A DNA stretch of 32,484 bases from Limiplasma sp045540635 (GCA_045540635.1 JAZQHO010000245.1:1-32484), one strand, 5' to 3'; positions 24,092-31,780 are shown, numbered from the stretch's first letter. Notes: generated by a model not told the origin, from the sequence alone. Numbers and translations are program-made.

Positions 24092-24943
24092 GTGAAACCT
24101 ACCATCCGATTGATCGCCATGGATATGGACGGCACCCTGCTGGATCCGGAGCAGCGGCTGAGTGATGAAAACCGCAAGGCTCTTCTGGAAGCACAGCAGG
24201 CCGGGATCAGGCTGGCGATCTGCAGCGGGCGTATGCCGGCGGACAGCGCTCTGTTCGCTTTGGAAAACGGTTTGGAGGATATTGCTGTGCTGGGGCTCAA
24301 CGGCTGCTGCTGCCAGCAGGATCCCAAAGCGGAGCCGACGGTGGAGCATGCATTGCCCACCCCGCTGGTGGAGCGCCTGTGTGAACTGTTTGTTTCGCAC
24401 GGCATCACCTGTGGGCTGTTTATGCAAAATACTGTGGCCATCCTGCAGGGGCGCAAGCAGCTGGAGCGGAAGGACTGGGGCAGTCATTGGGAGGCCCCCG
24501 GTGCTCCGAAGCTGATCCTGGGCGGCGATAGTCTCCTGCCGGTGTGCGGGGGTGTCAACAAGGTCGTTTGTGTGGACGATGATGCCGCCCTGCTGCGTAA
24601 ATGCCGCACGCTGCTGGAGCGGGAGCCCGAACTGCAGGTCTCCAGCTCGTGGGAGAACAATCTGGAATTGATGCCCGCAGGCGTCAACAAGGGAACGGCA
24701 CTGCTGGAGCTTTGCCGGCAGCTGGAGATCCCAATGGAAGCTGTCATGGCCATCGGGGATTACGACAACGATCTGAGCATGTTTGCCTGTGCCGGTCTGG
24801 CGGTTGCCATGGGCAATGCGCCGGAGCATGTAAAGGCAGCAGCCCATGCAGTTACCCTCACCAACGGTGAGGACGGCGTGGCGCATGCCATCCGCACATG
24901 GGCGCTTGCGCCTGAGAAGGGAAGGGAGAAAGACTGTGGCTGA
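24092..24943 (+). CDS. Cof-type HAD-superfamily hydrolase
   Basis: A 283-residue phosphatase. Motif I is AMDMDGTLLD with nucleophile D11 and acid/base D13. Motif II lies in AICSGRMP. The C-terminal motif is AIGDYDNDLSMFACAGLAVAMGNA, the normal HAD IIB signature, followed by the typical VTLTNGEDGVAHAI end. The start is GTG at 24092 with a weak GGCGGG site; no better in-frame start exists before motif I. It lies 16 bp after the RluA gene and probably dephosphorylates sugar phosphates or similar small molecules. Confidence 0.92.
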   Translation: MKPTIRLIAMDMDGTLLDPEQRLSDENRKALLEAQQAGIRLAICSGRMPADSALFALENGLEDIAVLGLNGCCCQQDPKAEPTVEHALPTPLVERLCELFVSHGITCGLFMQNTVAILQGRKQLERKDWGSHWEAPGAPKLILGGDSLLPVCGGVNKVVCVDDDAALLRKCRTLLEREPELQVSSSWENNLELMPAGVNKGTALLELCRQLEIPMEAVMAIGDYDNDLSMFACAGLAVAMGNAPEHVKAAAHAVTLTNGEDGVAHAIRTWALAPEKGREKDCG

Positions 24944-25592
24944 CTGGAAACTGGATGCGCCGGAACTGCCGGAAAACTTGCGGGATGATTATCCCCTGCG
25001 CTCCGCAGCCCTGCAGGCTATGGACGACGACGAGGATGTTTCCCGCCGTTTGTTTTCGCAGCAGACACTTGCCGGTCTTTCCGGCGGCGTGCTGGAGTTC
25101 AAAAGCTGCCGTTTTGACCGCTGCACCTTCGAAAACGTGGAGCTCTCCCGCATGAGCTTTGTGGATTGCGAATTCCACAAGTGCGAAATGAGCAACTTGC
25201 CCCTCAGGGGCGCTGCCATGAAGCGGGTCACGCTGACGGATTGCCACCTGACCGGACTTATGTTGGAAAAATCTTCTCTGATGGACGTTGCCTTCCGGCG
25301 CTGTATGCTGGATTATCTCTCCCTCAGCGAAAGCAAGCTGGATCGGGTGGCTTTTGAGGAATGCCGCATACGGGAAAGTCTGTGGGCGAATGTGAAACTG
25401 GGCCGTGTGCGCTTTGACCGGAGCGATCTTACCCAGTCCGAGTGGAGCTATACGCCCCTGAAGGGACAGGATCTGAGCACCTGCCGCATCGATGGTGTTC
25501 GCATCGCTCTGCCGGATCTCTACGGCCTGCGCCTTACCTCTGCCCAGCTGACGGCGCTCAGCGGCCTTTTGGGCGTGGTGCTCACAGATTGA
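24936..25592 (+). CDS. Pentapeptide-repeat protein
   Basis: A 218-residue protein. The start is GTG at 24936, eight bases after GGGAG, overlapping the HAD gene by 8 bases. From about residue 50 to 200 it shows tandem pentapeptide repeats of the A(D/N)LxX type (FKSCRFDRCTFENVELSRMSF, then similar units to about DLSTCRIDGV), which fold as a right-handed beta helix. There is no signal peptide. The molecular role is unknown; some members bind DNA gyrase, but nothing here proves that. Confidence 0.85.
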   Translation: MADWKLDAPELPENLRDDYPLRSAALQAMDDDEDVSRRLFSQQTLAGLSGGVLEFKSCRFDRCTFENVELSRMSFVDCEFHKCEMSNLPLRGAAMKRVTLTDCHLTGLMLEKSSLMDVAFRRCMLDYLSLSESKLDRVAFEECRIRESLWANVKLGRVRFDRSDLTQSEWSYTPLKGQDLSTCRIDGVRIALPDLYGLRLTSAQLTALSGLLGVVLTD

Positions 25593-25623
25593 AAAAAATT
25601 CCCGCGGGTTGCGCCTAAATGGC

Positions 25624-25652
25624 TTGACATCCCTCCGGGGGCGTGTTATACT
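25624..25652 (+). promoter_or_regulatory. Promoter of the infC-rpmI-rplT operon
   Basis: A perfect TTGACA (25624-25629), a 17-bp spacer and TATACT (25647-25652). The leader from about 25659 contains the L20-type attenuator. Confidence 0.85.
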
Positions 25653-25654
25653 TG

Positions 25655-25766
25655 CATCTGTAAGTAGAGGCTGCCCGCTTCTCACCGCGCGATTCGGTTG
25701 CGTCGGTCATGGCACATAAGTCCATGGGGTGAACTACGGCGGGTAGCGTGTGCCCGGCGTTTTTTT
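25655..25766 (+). ncRNA. L20 leader (autoregulatory attenuator of infC operon)
   Basis: The transcript leader carries GCTGCCCGCTTCTCACC near its start and GGTGAACTACGGCGGGTAGC near its end. These pair over long range (GCTGCCCGC with GCGGGTAGC, CACC with GGTG). CATGG/CCATG forms an internal stem around CACATAAGT. The same 3' segment can instead pair with GCCCGGC just before seven T residues (25760-25766), giving a terminator. Ribosomal protein L20 binding is known to favour termination in Firmicutes L20 leaders. The position ahead of infC fits that family. Confidence 0.85.
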
Positions 25767-25812
25767 GTGCGCAAAGCCCAAAAACGCCACAGACTTTTGG
25801 AGGTGTATCAAT

Positions 25813-26457
25813 ATCAACGAGCCGATGATCAACGAAGAAATTCGCGACAAAGAAGTGCTTCTGATCGCAGAAGATGGCACCAAGCTGGGTGTTATGTCTA
25901 CCAAGGCTGCGCTGGAGAAGGCCGAGCAGGCCGGGCTGGATCTGGTCAAGATCGCCGCTAATGCAACGCCCGCCGTCTGCAAGCTGATGGACTACGACAA
26001 GCACCGTTACGAGCAGTCCAAGCGCGAACGCGATATGCGCAAGAACCAGCGCATCGTCACGCTCAAGGAAGTGCAGCTTTCCGCCACCATCGAAGAGAAC
26101 GACGTGCAGACCAAGTTCAAGAATGCTGTCAAGTTCCTGCAGGATGGCGATAAGGTAAAGGTCAGCATCCGCTTCCGCGGTCGTCAGATCGCACACGCTG
26201 ATATCGGTATGAAGATCATGCAGGACTTTGCAGCCCGCATCGAGGAGTACGGTGCCATAGAGCGCCGCCCCCTGCTGGAAGGCCGCAACATGATCATGAT
26301 CCTCGCTCCCAAGGCCGAGAAGAAGAGCTTTGCCGAAAAGAGCCAGGAGCGCAAGGAAAAGAATGCAGCCAAGGAGGCCGAAAAGCAGAACGCCCCCAAG
26401 GAAGCCAAGCCCCAGCCCAAGAAGAAGGTCAAGCGCGAAAGCGAAAACATGATTTGA
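25813..26457 (+). CDS. infC: Translation initiation factor IF-3
   Basis: A 214-residue factor that binds the 30S subunit and checks start-codon pairing. The family core is clear: INEEIRDKEVLLI, KLMDYDKHRYEQSKRERDMRKNQ, VSIRFRGRQIAH and EGRNMIMILAPK. The ribosome site GGAGGTG (25799-25805) has no ATG at a workable distance; ATC at 25813 is 9 bases away, so I take an AUC start, as is usual for the rare codons of infC genes. The first in-frame ATG (25825) is 21 bases from the site. The C-terminus has a lysine/alanine-rich extension of about 40 residues. Confidence 0.92.
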   Translation: MNEPMINEEIRDKEVLLIAEDGTKLGVMSTKAALEKAEQAGLDLVKIAANATPAVCKLMDYDKHRYEQSKRERDMRKNQRIVTLKEVQLSATIEENDVQTKFKNAVKFLQDGDKVKVSIRFRGRQIAHADIGMKIMQDFAARIEEYGAIERRPLLEGRNMIMILAPKAEKKSFAEKSQERKEKNAAKEAEKQNAPKEAKPQPKKKVKRESENMI

Positions 26458-26479
26458 CCCTGTTAACCCAGCCATCCCA

Positions 26480-26494
26480 TGCCGGATACCGGCA
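26480..26494 (+). other. Small hairpin in the infC-rpmI spacer
   Basis: TGCCGG-ATA-CCGGCA is a perfect 6-bp stem with a 3-base loop, flanked by a further CCAT/ATGG pairing (26472-26475 and 26499-26502). No T run follows, so it is not a terminator. It may be an mRNA stability or processing element upstream of rpmI. Confidence 0.4.
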
Positions 26495-26529
26495 GGTTAT
26501 GGATAGCATACGGAAGGAGGACAACCCCT

Positions 26530-26730
26530 ATGCCTAAGCAGAAATCCCACCGCGGCGCAGCCAAACGCTTTTCTTTCACCAAGAATGGCAAAGTCACCCA
26601 CAAGCAGATGAACGCCAACCATCAGGTGCATTTGAAGACCACCAAGCGCACCCGTCACCTGCGTGCGGACGGCATCGTGGATAACGCGGCTGAAGCCCGT
26701 ACCATCCGCAAGTTGCTGCCCTACAAATAA
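26530..26730 (+). CDS. rpmI: 50S ribosomal protein L35
   Basis: A 66-residue basic protein. The ATG at 26530 follows GGAAGGAGG. The sequence MPKQKSHRGAAKRF, the HLKTTKRTRHLR segment and the end IRKLLPYK are typical of L35. It lies between infC and rplT in the conserved order and at full family length. Confidence 0.97.
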   Translation: MPKQKSHRGAAKRFSFTKNGKVTHKQMNANHQVHLKTTKRTRHLRADGIVDNAAEARTIRKLLPYK

Positions 26731-26761
26731 GCTTTGCTAACATTCAAGGAGGATAAAGAAT

Positions 26762-27109
26762 ATGGCACGTATCAAAGCAGCTGTCAATGCCCACAAGAAG
26801 CGCCGCAAGGTGTTTAAGCTTGCCAAGGGCTATTTCGGCGCCAAGTCCAAGCAGTACCGCGCTGCCAGCGAGCAGGTCGCCCGCAGCCTTCGTTACGCCT
26901 ATGTGGGCCGCCGCCTGCGCAAGCGTGATTTCCGTCGTCTGTGGATCACCCGCATCAATGCGGCTGCCCGCATGAACAACATGAGCTACTCCGTGCTGAT
27001 GAATGGTCTCAAGAAGAAGAACATCTCCATCAACCGCAAGATGCTCGCCGACATCGCTGTCAACGATCCCGCTGCCTTCACCAAGCTGGTGGAGACCGTC
27101 CGCGGCTAA
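26762..27109 (+). CDS. rplT: 50S ribosomal protein L20
   Basis: A 115-residue basic protein, the normal length. The ATG at 26762 follows AAGGAGG. MARIKAAVNAHKKRRKVFKLAKGYFGAKS and WITRINAAARMNNMSYS are diagnostic. L20 is an early 23S rRNA assembly protein and, in Firmicutes, represses its own operon through the leader upstream of infC. Confidence 0.97.
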   Translation: MARIKAAVNAHKKRRKVFKLAKGYFGAKSKQYRAASEQVARSLRYAYVGRRLRKRDFRRLWITRINAAARMNNMSYSVLMNGLKKKNISINRKMLADIAVNDPAAFTKLVETVRG

Positions 27110-27115
27110 TTTCAG

Positions 27116-27147
27116 AAAGGGCTGCCTCTTTGCAGGGCAGCTCTTTT
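27116..27147 (+). terminator. Rho-independent terminator after rplT
   Basis: AAAGGGCTGCC (27116-27126) pairs with GGCAGCTCTTT (27136-27146), with one G-U pair and a 9-base loop, ending in TTTT. It closes the infC operon; recO begins 41 bases later and may depend on readthrough. Confidence 0.78.
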
Positions 27148-27187
27148 CCTATCTGTCCAAAAATCGGAGGAAAGGGGGGAGAAGGGG

Positions 27188-27910
27188 ATGGCTACCATTA
27201 CCACCCGCGGCATCGTGCTGCGCTTTACCAACTATCGGGAGCATGACCGTATGCTCAGCATCCTCAGCCCGGAATACGGCCTCATTGATGCGCTGTCCCG
27301 GGGCTGCCGCAGGCCCAAGAGCGCGCTGATGCCTGCCAGCGAGCTGTTTGTATACGGCGAGTTTGTGCTGTTCCGCTCCAACGACCGCTTCACCCTTACC
27401 TCCTGCCAGCTGGATGATACCTTCTACTCCCTCCGGCTGGAGCCCTACCGCCTTACCTGCGCCAGCTATATGGCAGCGCTGTGCCATGCAGGTGCCCAGC
27501 CGGAACAGGAGGCGCGGCTCATGTTCGAGTTGCTGCTGCGAGGGCTCTACCAGCTCAGCTATGATGAGCAGAACGATCCCCTCACCCTGACCACCGCTTT
27601 TCTTTTGCAGTTTGCCGATGCCATGGGCTACCGCCCCCGCATGCGCCGCTGCGCGCACTGCCGCACACCTCTGCCGGAGGAGGGGCCGTGGCAGTTCGAT
27701 GTGGCTGCAGGCGGCTTCTGCTGCGGCAACTGTGCCTCCCGCGCCACATGGCCGGTCACTATGGAGGAGTATATCTGGATGTGCCGGGTGATCAAGAACC
27801 CCCTGTCCCGCCAGTTTGCCACAGGTGAAACAAGGCTGTTCGAAATGCTGCGCCGCTATGTGGAGAGCCGATTGGAAACCCCCATCAAGGTTAGCCGCCT
27901 GCTGCCGTAA
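27188..27910 (+). CDS. recO: DNA repair protein RecO
   Basis: A 240-residue recombination mediator that loads RecA with RecF/RecR. The N-terminal OB-fold begins TTRGIVLRFTNYREHDRMLSI. The helical C-terminal part carries the zinc-binding cysteines CAHC (155-158) and CGNC (179-182). The ATG at 27188 follows GGGGGGAGAAGGGG. Length is normal for Firmicutes RecO. Confidence 0.94.
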   Translation: MATITTRGIVLRFTNYREHDRMLSILSPEYGLIDALSRGCRRPKSALMPASELFVYGEFVLFRSNDRFTLTSCQLDDTFYSLRLEPYRLTCASYMAALCHAGAQPEQEARLMFELLLRGLYQLSYDEQNDPLTLTTAFLLQFADAMGYRPRMRRCAHCRTPLPEEGPWQFDVAAGGFCCGNCASRATWPVTMEEYIWMCRVIKNPLSRQFATGETRLFEMLRRYVESRLETPIKVSRLLP

Positions 27911-27936
27911 CAGGGGGCTCTTCTGAAAATGACATA

Positions 27937-27976
27937 CAGAGAAACCGGCGGAGCCAATGGGCTTCGCCAGTTTCTC
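27937..27976. terminator. Bidirectional terminator between recO and a convergent gene
   Basis: An 18-bp stem (27937-27954 and 27959-27976) with one mismatch, one G-U pair and loop AATG; the arms end in AGAGAAAC/GTTTCTCT. It lies between the recO stop (27910) and the stop of the minus-strand methyltransferase (28004). Confidence 0.75.
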
Positions 27977-28003
27977 TACTTGCTGAATGGGGGGATTCGA
28001 TGC

Positions 28004-28816
28004 TCACTTTCTGCACGCGACGCACAGCCATTGGGGTAGTGCCATGACCGGGTTCTGCTGCCAGTCGTAAAGGCGATCCACCTCTTCGGGCGGCACCGTA
28101 ACGCCGTTTACGGCATCCTCCAGCGGCAACCAGAAGGGATAGTCGTAATCCTTCTGGTCGTGCATTTCTTCCATATGCTCAAAGCGCAGCCCTGCATCGG
28201 CCATGGCGTTGAGCAGATCCTGCACCCGCCATGTGTAGGTGATGTTGTATTCATCCTCGAAGGGGCCTACGCTTTCGTAGGGCTTTTCTACCTTCAGCGC
28301 CTCGCCGAAGGGACGCTGGAAGGGGTGAACATCGCACATGATATATACGCCGCCTTCTTTGAGAATACGGTGCACATTGCGGTACATGGCAGGCAGATCG
28401 TTGAGCCATACATGTACGCCGTTTGAGGTGTACACAAGATCGTAGGCGGCATCCGGCAAAGGCTGTAGCTGCATGGTATCCGCTTGGAGAAAGGTGATCT
28501 CCAGCCCCAGCTGTTCCGCCAGTCTCTGCCCGGCTGACAGCTGCTCTGCCGAGATATCGCAGGAGGTGACCTTTGCACCCAGCAGCGCAAAGGCGAATAC
28601 GGCGTAGTTATCGCCGCTGGAGGGAACGCATACCCGTTTGCCCCTCATTGACGGAAAGCAACGGCGCAGCTGCTCCCATGTTTTCTCTTCAAAAGCACGG
28701 GAGGGATCCTCAGTGATCCTGCGGATCATCTTCTCGTTGTGCTTGAAGCGGAGATAGGCAGCGGAATAATCATCCCAGTTGGCTCGGTTCTTTTCAACGA
28801 TGCGTTCATCGGGCAC
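28004..28816 (-). CDS. Class I SAM-dependent methyltransferase
   Basis: A 270-residue cytoplasmic enzyme. The start is GTG at 28816, eight bases after AGGAGG. The SAM-binding motif I appears as VCVPSSGDNYAVFAFALLGA, a variant with SSG where E/DxGxG is usual, followed by VTSCDIS as the acidic ribose-binding strand. Then come DLVYTSNGVHVW (motif IV) and ILKEGGVYIM (motif V). The C-terminal 80 residues probably recognise the substrate, which cannot be predicted. No own promoter is clear; it may be read from the gene at 28908 through the intervening terminator. Confidence 0.88.
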   Translation of the reverse strand: MPDERIVEKNRANWDDYSAAYLRFKHNEKMIRRITEDPSRAFEEKTWEQLRRCFPSMRGKRVCVPSSGDNYAVFAFALLGAKVTSCDISAEQLSAGQRLAEQLGLEITFLQADTMQLQPLPDAAYDLVYTSNGVHVWLNDLPAMYRNVHRILKEGGVYIMCDVHPFQRPFGEALKVEKPYESVGPFEDEYNITYTWRVQDLLNAMADAGLRFEHMEEMHDQKDYDYPFWLPLEDAVNGVTVPPEEVDRLYDWQQNPVMALPQWLCVACRK

Positions 28817-28860
28817 GGTACTTTCCTCCTTTTGCGGCGGATTTTATGCGGGTGGACGAC

Positions 28861-28903
28861 AAAAGCGGGTCTGCAGCAGAAAGGATGGTGCTGCAGACCC
28901 GCT
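28861..28903 (-). terminator. Rho-independent terminator of the small membrane-protein gene
   Basis: A perfect 15-bp stem (28864-28878 and 28889-28903) with a 10-base loop; on the minus strand it ends in TTTTGT. It starts five bases after the stop codon at 28908. Confidence 0.88.
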
Positions 28904-28907
28904 ATGC

Positions 28908-29396
28908 TTAACAGGAATAGGGTTGCATCCGGGGTGCGTAGTAGGGCGCACGGGTCAACGTTTCCTTGTAGCTGTTGGTCATGGTGTAGGAGTAGGCGGT
29001 CTCGGTCTTGCCGTTGGGCAGATGCACGAACTTTCGGGTAAGGCGGTAGTAGTCCTTATCGTCGAAGTGGGGCAGCTGCTCCTCCAGCACGGTGCGCAGT
29101 GCACTCTGCTGCTGGGGCGTAAGGCTGGCATAGCCGTGCTCCCGCATACGGTAGGTATATTCGCCATAGCCCGGGCTCAGAAAACGCAGATACACGCCGT
29201 TCTTATCCACTTGAGCCAGCTCCACGGCATGCTTCTTGGCAAAACGGAGCTCGTGCTTGAGCTCATCCATCATGGGGGAGGCGTACAGCTTGCGTACCCG
29301 CAGCTTATGCAGGCGGGACTGGCGCAACTCGTAGATCAGAAACGCGATCAGAAGAATAACCAAAAACGCTGTAAACGCGATAAAATAAGCGTTCAT
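28908..29396 (-). CDS. Hypothetical single-pass membrane protein
   Basis: A 162-residue protein; I take the ATG at 29396, since the longer reading starts with TTG. One membrane helix covers about residues 4-23, followed by a basic stretch (RQSRLHKLRVRKLY) and a charged cytoplasmic domain of about 120 residues with an aromatic-rich end. No family is recognised. The ribosome site is weak (GGTG). Its own promoter and terminator make it a single-gene unit. Confidence 0.75.
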   Translation of the reverse strand: MNAYFIAFTAFLVILLIAFLIYELRQSRLHKLRVRKLYASPMMDELKHELRFAKKHAVELAQVDKNGVYLRFLSPGYGEYTYRMREHGYASLTPQQQSALRTVLEEQLPHFDDKDYYRLTRKFVHLPNGKTETAYSYTMTNSYKETLTRAPYYAPRMQPYSC

Positions 29397-29431
29397 GGGC
29401 AAACACCGTTCTTTCGTTTTGTTGTGGATAA

Positions 29432-29461
29432 ACTATACCACATCTTGTATATGCTGTGCAA
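29432..29461 (-). promoter_or_regulatory. Promoter of the small membrane-protein gene
   Basis: On the minus strand TTGCAC (29456-29461), an 18-bp spacer ending in an extended -10 TG, and TATAGT (29432-29437), about 36 bases before the ATG at 29396. Confidence 0.65.
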
Positions 29462-29518
29462 CTGGAAAATGGCGGAAAATGAAGCATTTAGGAATTTTTG
29501 GCGTTATATAATGCAAAT

Positions 29519-29549
29519 TTGCACACAAATTATGCACATTGCACACAAA
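29519..29549 (+). repeat. Two 11-bp direct repeats, 20 bp apart
   Basis: TTGCACACAAA occurs at 29519-29529 and exactly again at 29539-29549, a period of 20 bp or about two helical turns. The spacing places both copies on the same DNA face, as in protein-binding sites or recombinase accessory sites. The repeats lie in the gene-free stretch downstream of the serine recombinase. Confidence 0.6.
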
Positions 29550-29550
29550 A

Positions 29551-29607
29551 CCTGCATGGAACATTGCAGGCGTGGGCTGCACCGAAGGTGGACTCAGCCC
29601 CTCGGTG
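29551..29607. other. Structured non-coding segment with hairpin and pseudoknot potential
   Basis: CCTGCA (29551-29556) pairs with TGCAGG (29565-29570). Next, GGGCTG (29574-29579) pairs with CAGCCC (29595-29600), and CACCGA (29580-29585) pairs with TCGGTG (29602-29607), interleaved in the order of an H-type pseudoknot. The whole gap 29462-29690 has no convincing gene. It may be an attachment-site region of the recombinase or a small RNA; neither is proven. Confidence 0.4.
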
Positions 29608-29690
29608 TTTCAAGCGCCTCTCGGAGCAGCTCTATGCCATGCTTTTCCACGCGGGAGACATAGCGGGGCGGTTATTGTAAACGATGGCCC

Positions 29691-31268
29691 TTAAGAGATT
29701 TCCGCTAACTCCCGGAAGCGGAATTTGATGATGATCTGTTTGTCCTCGGTCAGTTCCACACGCTCGATGAGGCTCACCAGCAGCTCCCGACTGGTGCAGG
29801 CGGAAGCCAGATACTGCTGCACCAGCTCCCTTGCCCGGTCTTCTGTAGAGATCGGGCTTTCCTTTTGCGCTTCCAGCTGTTTCAGCTTTTCCTCCAATGC
29901 CGTGCGATCCATCTTCACTCGCTTGTAGATGCGCTCAAAGTCGCTGTCTGACAGCAAGCCGCTGAGACGATCCATGTACATCTTGTCCAGATGGGCGGTC
30001 AGGTTCTCGATCTTGCCTTGCAGGGATTGGATCTCCGTTTCCGTGCTATCGGCTTTCTGTGCTTCCTCCACCGCCTGAGCGGCAATGGGCTGCAGCCTGT
30101 CCGGTCGAAGGAACGCCTGACACACCTCCTGCACCTTGGCGATCACCGCCTCCGTCACCGTCCGCTCCTTGATGGAGTGGCAGCTGCACACACCGGCTTT
30201 GGTGAATCGCTGGTAGGTACGGCAGACGAAGAACAGCCTTTCTTCACCGGCAGCATTGGGGCGATTCAGCACCGCCATGGGGTAGCCGCACTCGTGGCAG
30301 TGGATCAGCCCCTTCAGCAGGAAGTCGTAGGTGCGGCTACGGGTGTGCTTGCGGCTTGAGACCAGCATTTGTACCTTTCGGAAGGTTTCTTCGTCGATCA
30401 GCGGTTCGTGGGTGTTCTTCACAACGACCCAACTTTCCGGCGGTTGCATCAGACACTTTTTCGACTTGTAGCTGATCTTCACCGTACGTCCTTGCACCAT
30501 GTGACCGATGTAGGTTTCGTTTCGCAGCATTTCCGAGATGCGTTCACTTGACCACAGACCGGAGTAAGCTCCCCTTGTCCCGAGGTTTAATCCTGCATAG
30601 GTGGCAGGTGTGGGGATGTTCTCTTCGTTCAACCGAACAGCGATTTGCCGGCAGCTGACACCCTCCAGCGCCATGGCGAAGATCCGCCGCACCACGGGAG
30701 CCACTTCCTCGTCGATGACGATCTTGTTTTTCTCCGTGGGGTGCATCTTGTAGCCGTACATGGGCTTGCCGCCGATGAACTGCCCCTTTCGCTGCTTGTC
30801 ACGCTTCACGGACTTGATCTTCTTGGAGATGTCCTTGGCGTACATGTCATTCATAATGGCACGGAAGGGGGTGATGTCGTTGGCGGTGGACTCCACGCCG
30901 GTGTCGATGCCGTCTAAGAGGGAAATGTACCGCACCCGCTTCTCGGGGAAGTACCGCTCCATGTAGTGGCCGGTCATGATGTAGTCGCGCCCCAGACGGG
31001 ACAGGTCTTTGGTGATAACCATGTTGACCTTCCGGGCCTCAATGTCCTCAATCATCCGCTGGAAAGCCGGGCGGTCAAAGCTGGTGCCGCTGAAGCCATC
31101 GTCGATGTAGGTATCATACACGGACAGCCGGTGCTGCTGCACGAACTCGTTCAGCAGGGATTGCTGATTGGTGACGCTCTGGGATGGGCCTTCGGTTTCA
31201 TCCTCCTTTGAAAGTCGTATGTACAGGGCGACGTGGTAATCCATGGGGTTGCTTATTTCAATGTACAT
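29691..31268 (-). CDS. Large serine recombinase (site-specific integrase/transposase)
   Basis: A 525-residue recombinase. The ATG at 31268 follows GAGGAGG. The N-terminal resolvase domain begins ALYIRLSKEDE with catalytic S20, and has DDGFSGTSFDRPAFQRMIED and ITKDLSRLGRDYI. The Recombinase domain follows (about 170-300; GKPMYGYKMHPTEKNKIVIDEE and VRLNEENIPTP). A zinc beta-ribbon is at about 330-385 (HCHECGYPM, CRTY, CSCHS), then a coiled coil (about 420-480) and a DUF4368-like end. Such enzymes move Tn4451-type transposons and integrative elements. No cargo gene or relaxase is visible in the window, so it may be a remnant or a minimal element. Confidence 0.94.
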   Translation of the reverse strand: MYIEISNPMDYHVALYIRLSKEDETEGPSQSVTNQQSLLNEFVQQHRLSVYDTYIDDGFSGTSFDRPAFQRMIEDIEARKVNMVITKDLSRLGRDYIMTGHYMERYFPEKRVRYISLLDGIDTGVESTANDITPFRAIMNDMYAKDISKKIKSVKRDKQRKGQFIGGKPMYGYKMHPTEKNKIVIDEEVAPVVRRIFAMALEGVSCRQIAVRLNEENIPTPATYAGLNLGTRGAYSGLWSSERISEMLRNETYIGHMVQGRTVKISYKSKKCLMQPPESWVVVKNTHEPLIDEETFRKVQMLVSSRKHTRSRTYDFLLKGLIHCHECGYPMAVLNRPNAAGEERLFFVCRTYQRFTKAGVCSCHSIKERTVTEAVIAKVQEVCQAFLRPDRLQPIAAQAVEEAQKADSTETEIQSLQGKIENLTAHLDKMYMDRLSGLLSDSDFERIYKRVKMDRTALEEKLKQLEAQKESPISTEDRARELVQQYLASACTSRELLVSLIERVELTEDKQIIIKFRFRELAEIS

Positions 31269-31295
31269 CTAATCCTCCTCGAAATAAGCGACCAT

Positions 31296-31442
31296 TCATC
31301 GCTCCCATGATACCGCAGGTTTCCCCGCCTGTGCAAGGATGCGGCTCAGATACAGCCGAAAGGATTCCTCCACCAGATGGGAGAGGCTCTCTTCGGATTC
31401 GGTATATTCGCAGTGCACCACGGTTGCTTCGCGTTTTTTCAC
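31296..31442 (-). CDS. Small protein upstream of the serine recombinase
   Basis: A 48-residue ORF starting with GTG at 31442 (KKREATVVHCEYTESEE...), eight bases after GGAGG (AGAGGAGGTGG). It ends at TGA 31296-31298, 27 bases before the recombinase start. It is acidic in the middle and then helical (SHLVEESFRLYLSRILA). The strong ribosome site and position suggest a real co-transcribed gene, perhaps an accessory or regulatory peptide of the element. It is shorter than usual ORF cutoffs. I cannot assign a family. Confidence 0.7.
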   Translation of the reverse strand: MKKREATVVHCEYTESEESLSHLVEESFRLYLSRILAQAGKPAVSWER

Positions 31443-31675
31443 GCACCCCACCTCCTCTGCCTAACGTATGTCTGTGCAGCTACTGTTTTGCTTGTCCCCG
31501 GCGTGTTCTCGCCTCCTTTGGTGATATGAATTTGTGCAGGTGTTAAGGAACGGCGGAAAGGTTTCTCAAAAAGTCCCTCCATAAGGTAGTCACAAAAAAA
31601 TGCCGTTTGTAGTCCGTTTTGAAAATAATTGGTTCAGATTAAGTCAAATTTTGTGATTCTTATTTAGCAGATCAA
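31443..31675. other. Gene-free spacer beside the recombinase unit
   Basis: The first ~80 bases are GC-rich and include a second AAGGAGG (minus strand, near 31520) without a good start codon after it. From about 31570 the sequence turns AT-rich. No gene, terminator or clear repeat was seen. The compositional change marks the start of the AT-richer block to the right. Confidence 0.45.
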
Positions 31676-31703
31676 TTGCAGCAATAGAAGAATATGATAT
31701 AAT
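31676..31703 (+). promoter_or_regulatory. Promoter of the orphan 140-residue gene
   Basis: TTGCAG (31676-31681), a 16-bp spacer with extended -10 TG, and a perfect TATAAT (31698-31703). The leader is about 110 nt long and contains a 21-codon ORF. Confidence 0.7.
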
Positions 31704-31714
31704 ACATTGATGAT

Positions 31715-31780
31715 ATGCTCATTGAACCCAATGATATTGACGTAAGTGATATGGCAACTTTCGTTTGGAAGATAAAATGA
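31715..31780 (+). pseudogene. Short ORF in the leader, possible gene remnant
   Basis: A 21-codon ORF (MLIEPNDIDVSDMATFVWKIK) ends at TGA 31778-31780. The same frame continues as FAAYKEENRR to another TGA at 31811, so it looks like the interrupted tail of an older gene. No ribosome site precedes the ATG. It could also be a leader peptide. Evidence is thin. Confidence 0.3.

Noticed and set aside
22939..24456. 505-residue minus-strand ORF
   Set aside because: Antisense to the RluA and HAD genes, which carry intact catalytic motifs; no ribosome site.
29507..29512. TATAAT on the plus strand in the gene-free stretch
   Set aside because: No acceptable -35 box at 15-18 bp, so a promoter for a small RNA is not supported.
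29577..29660. Short minus-strand frame reading RYVSRVEKHGIELLREALE
   Set aside because: It looks protein-like but is preceded at once by a stop and matches no family I can name; kept only as a possible gene remnant.
31258..31446. 62-residue minus-strand ORF before the recombinase
   Set aside because: The 48-residue frame at 31296-31442 has the better-placed ribosome site and a protein-like composition; the 62-residue frame overlaps it and the recombinase start.
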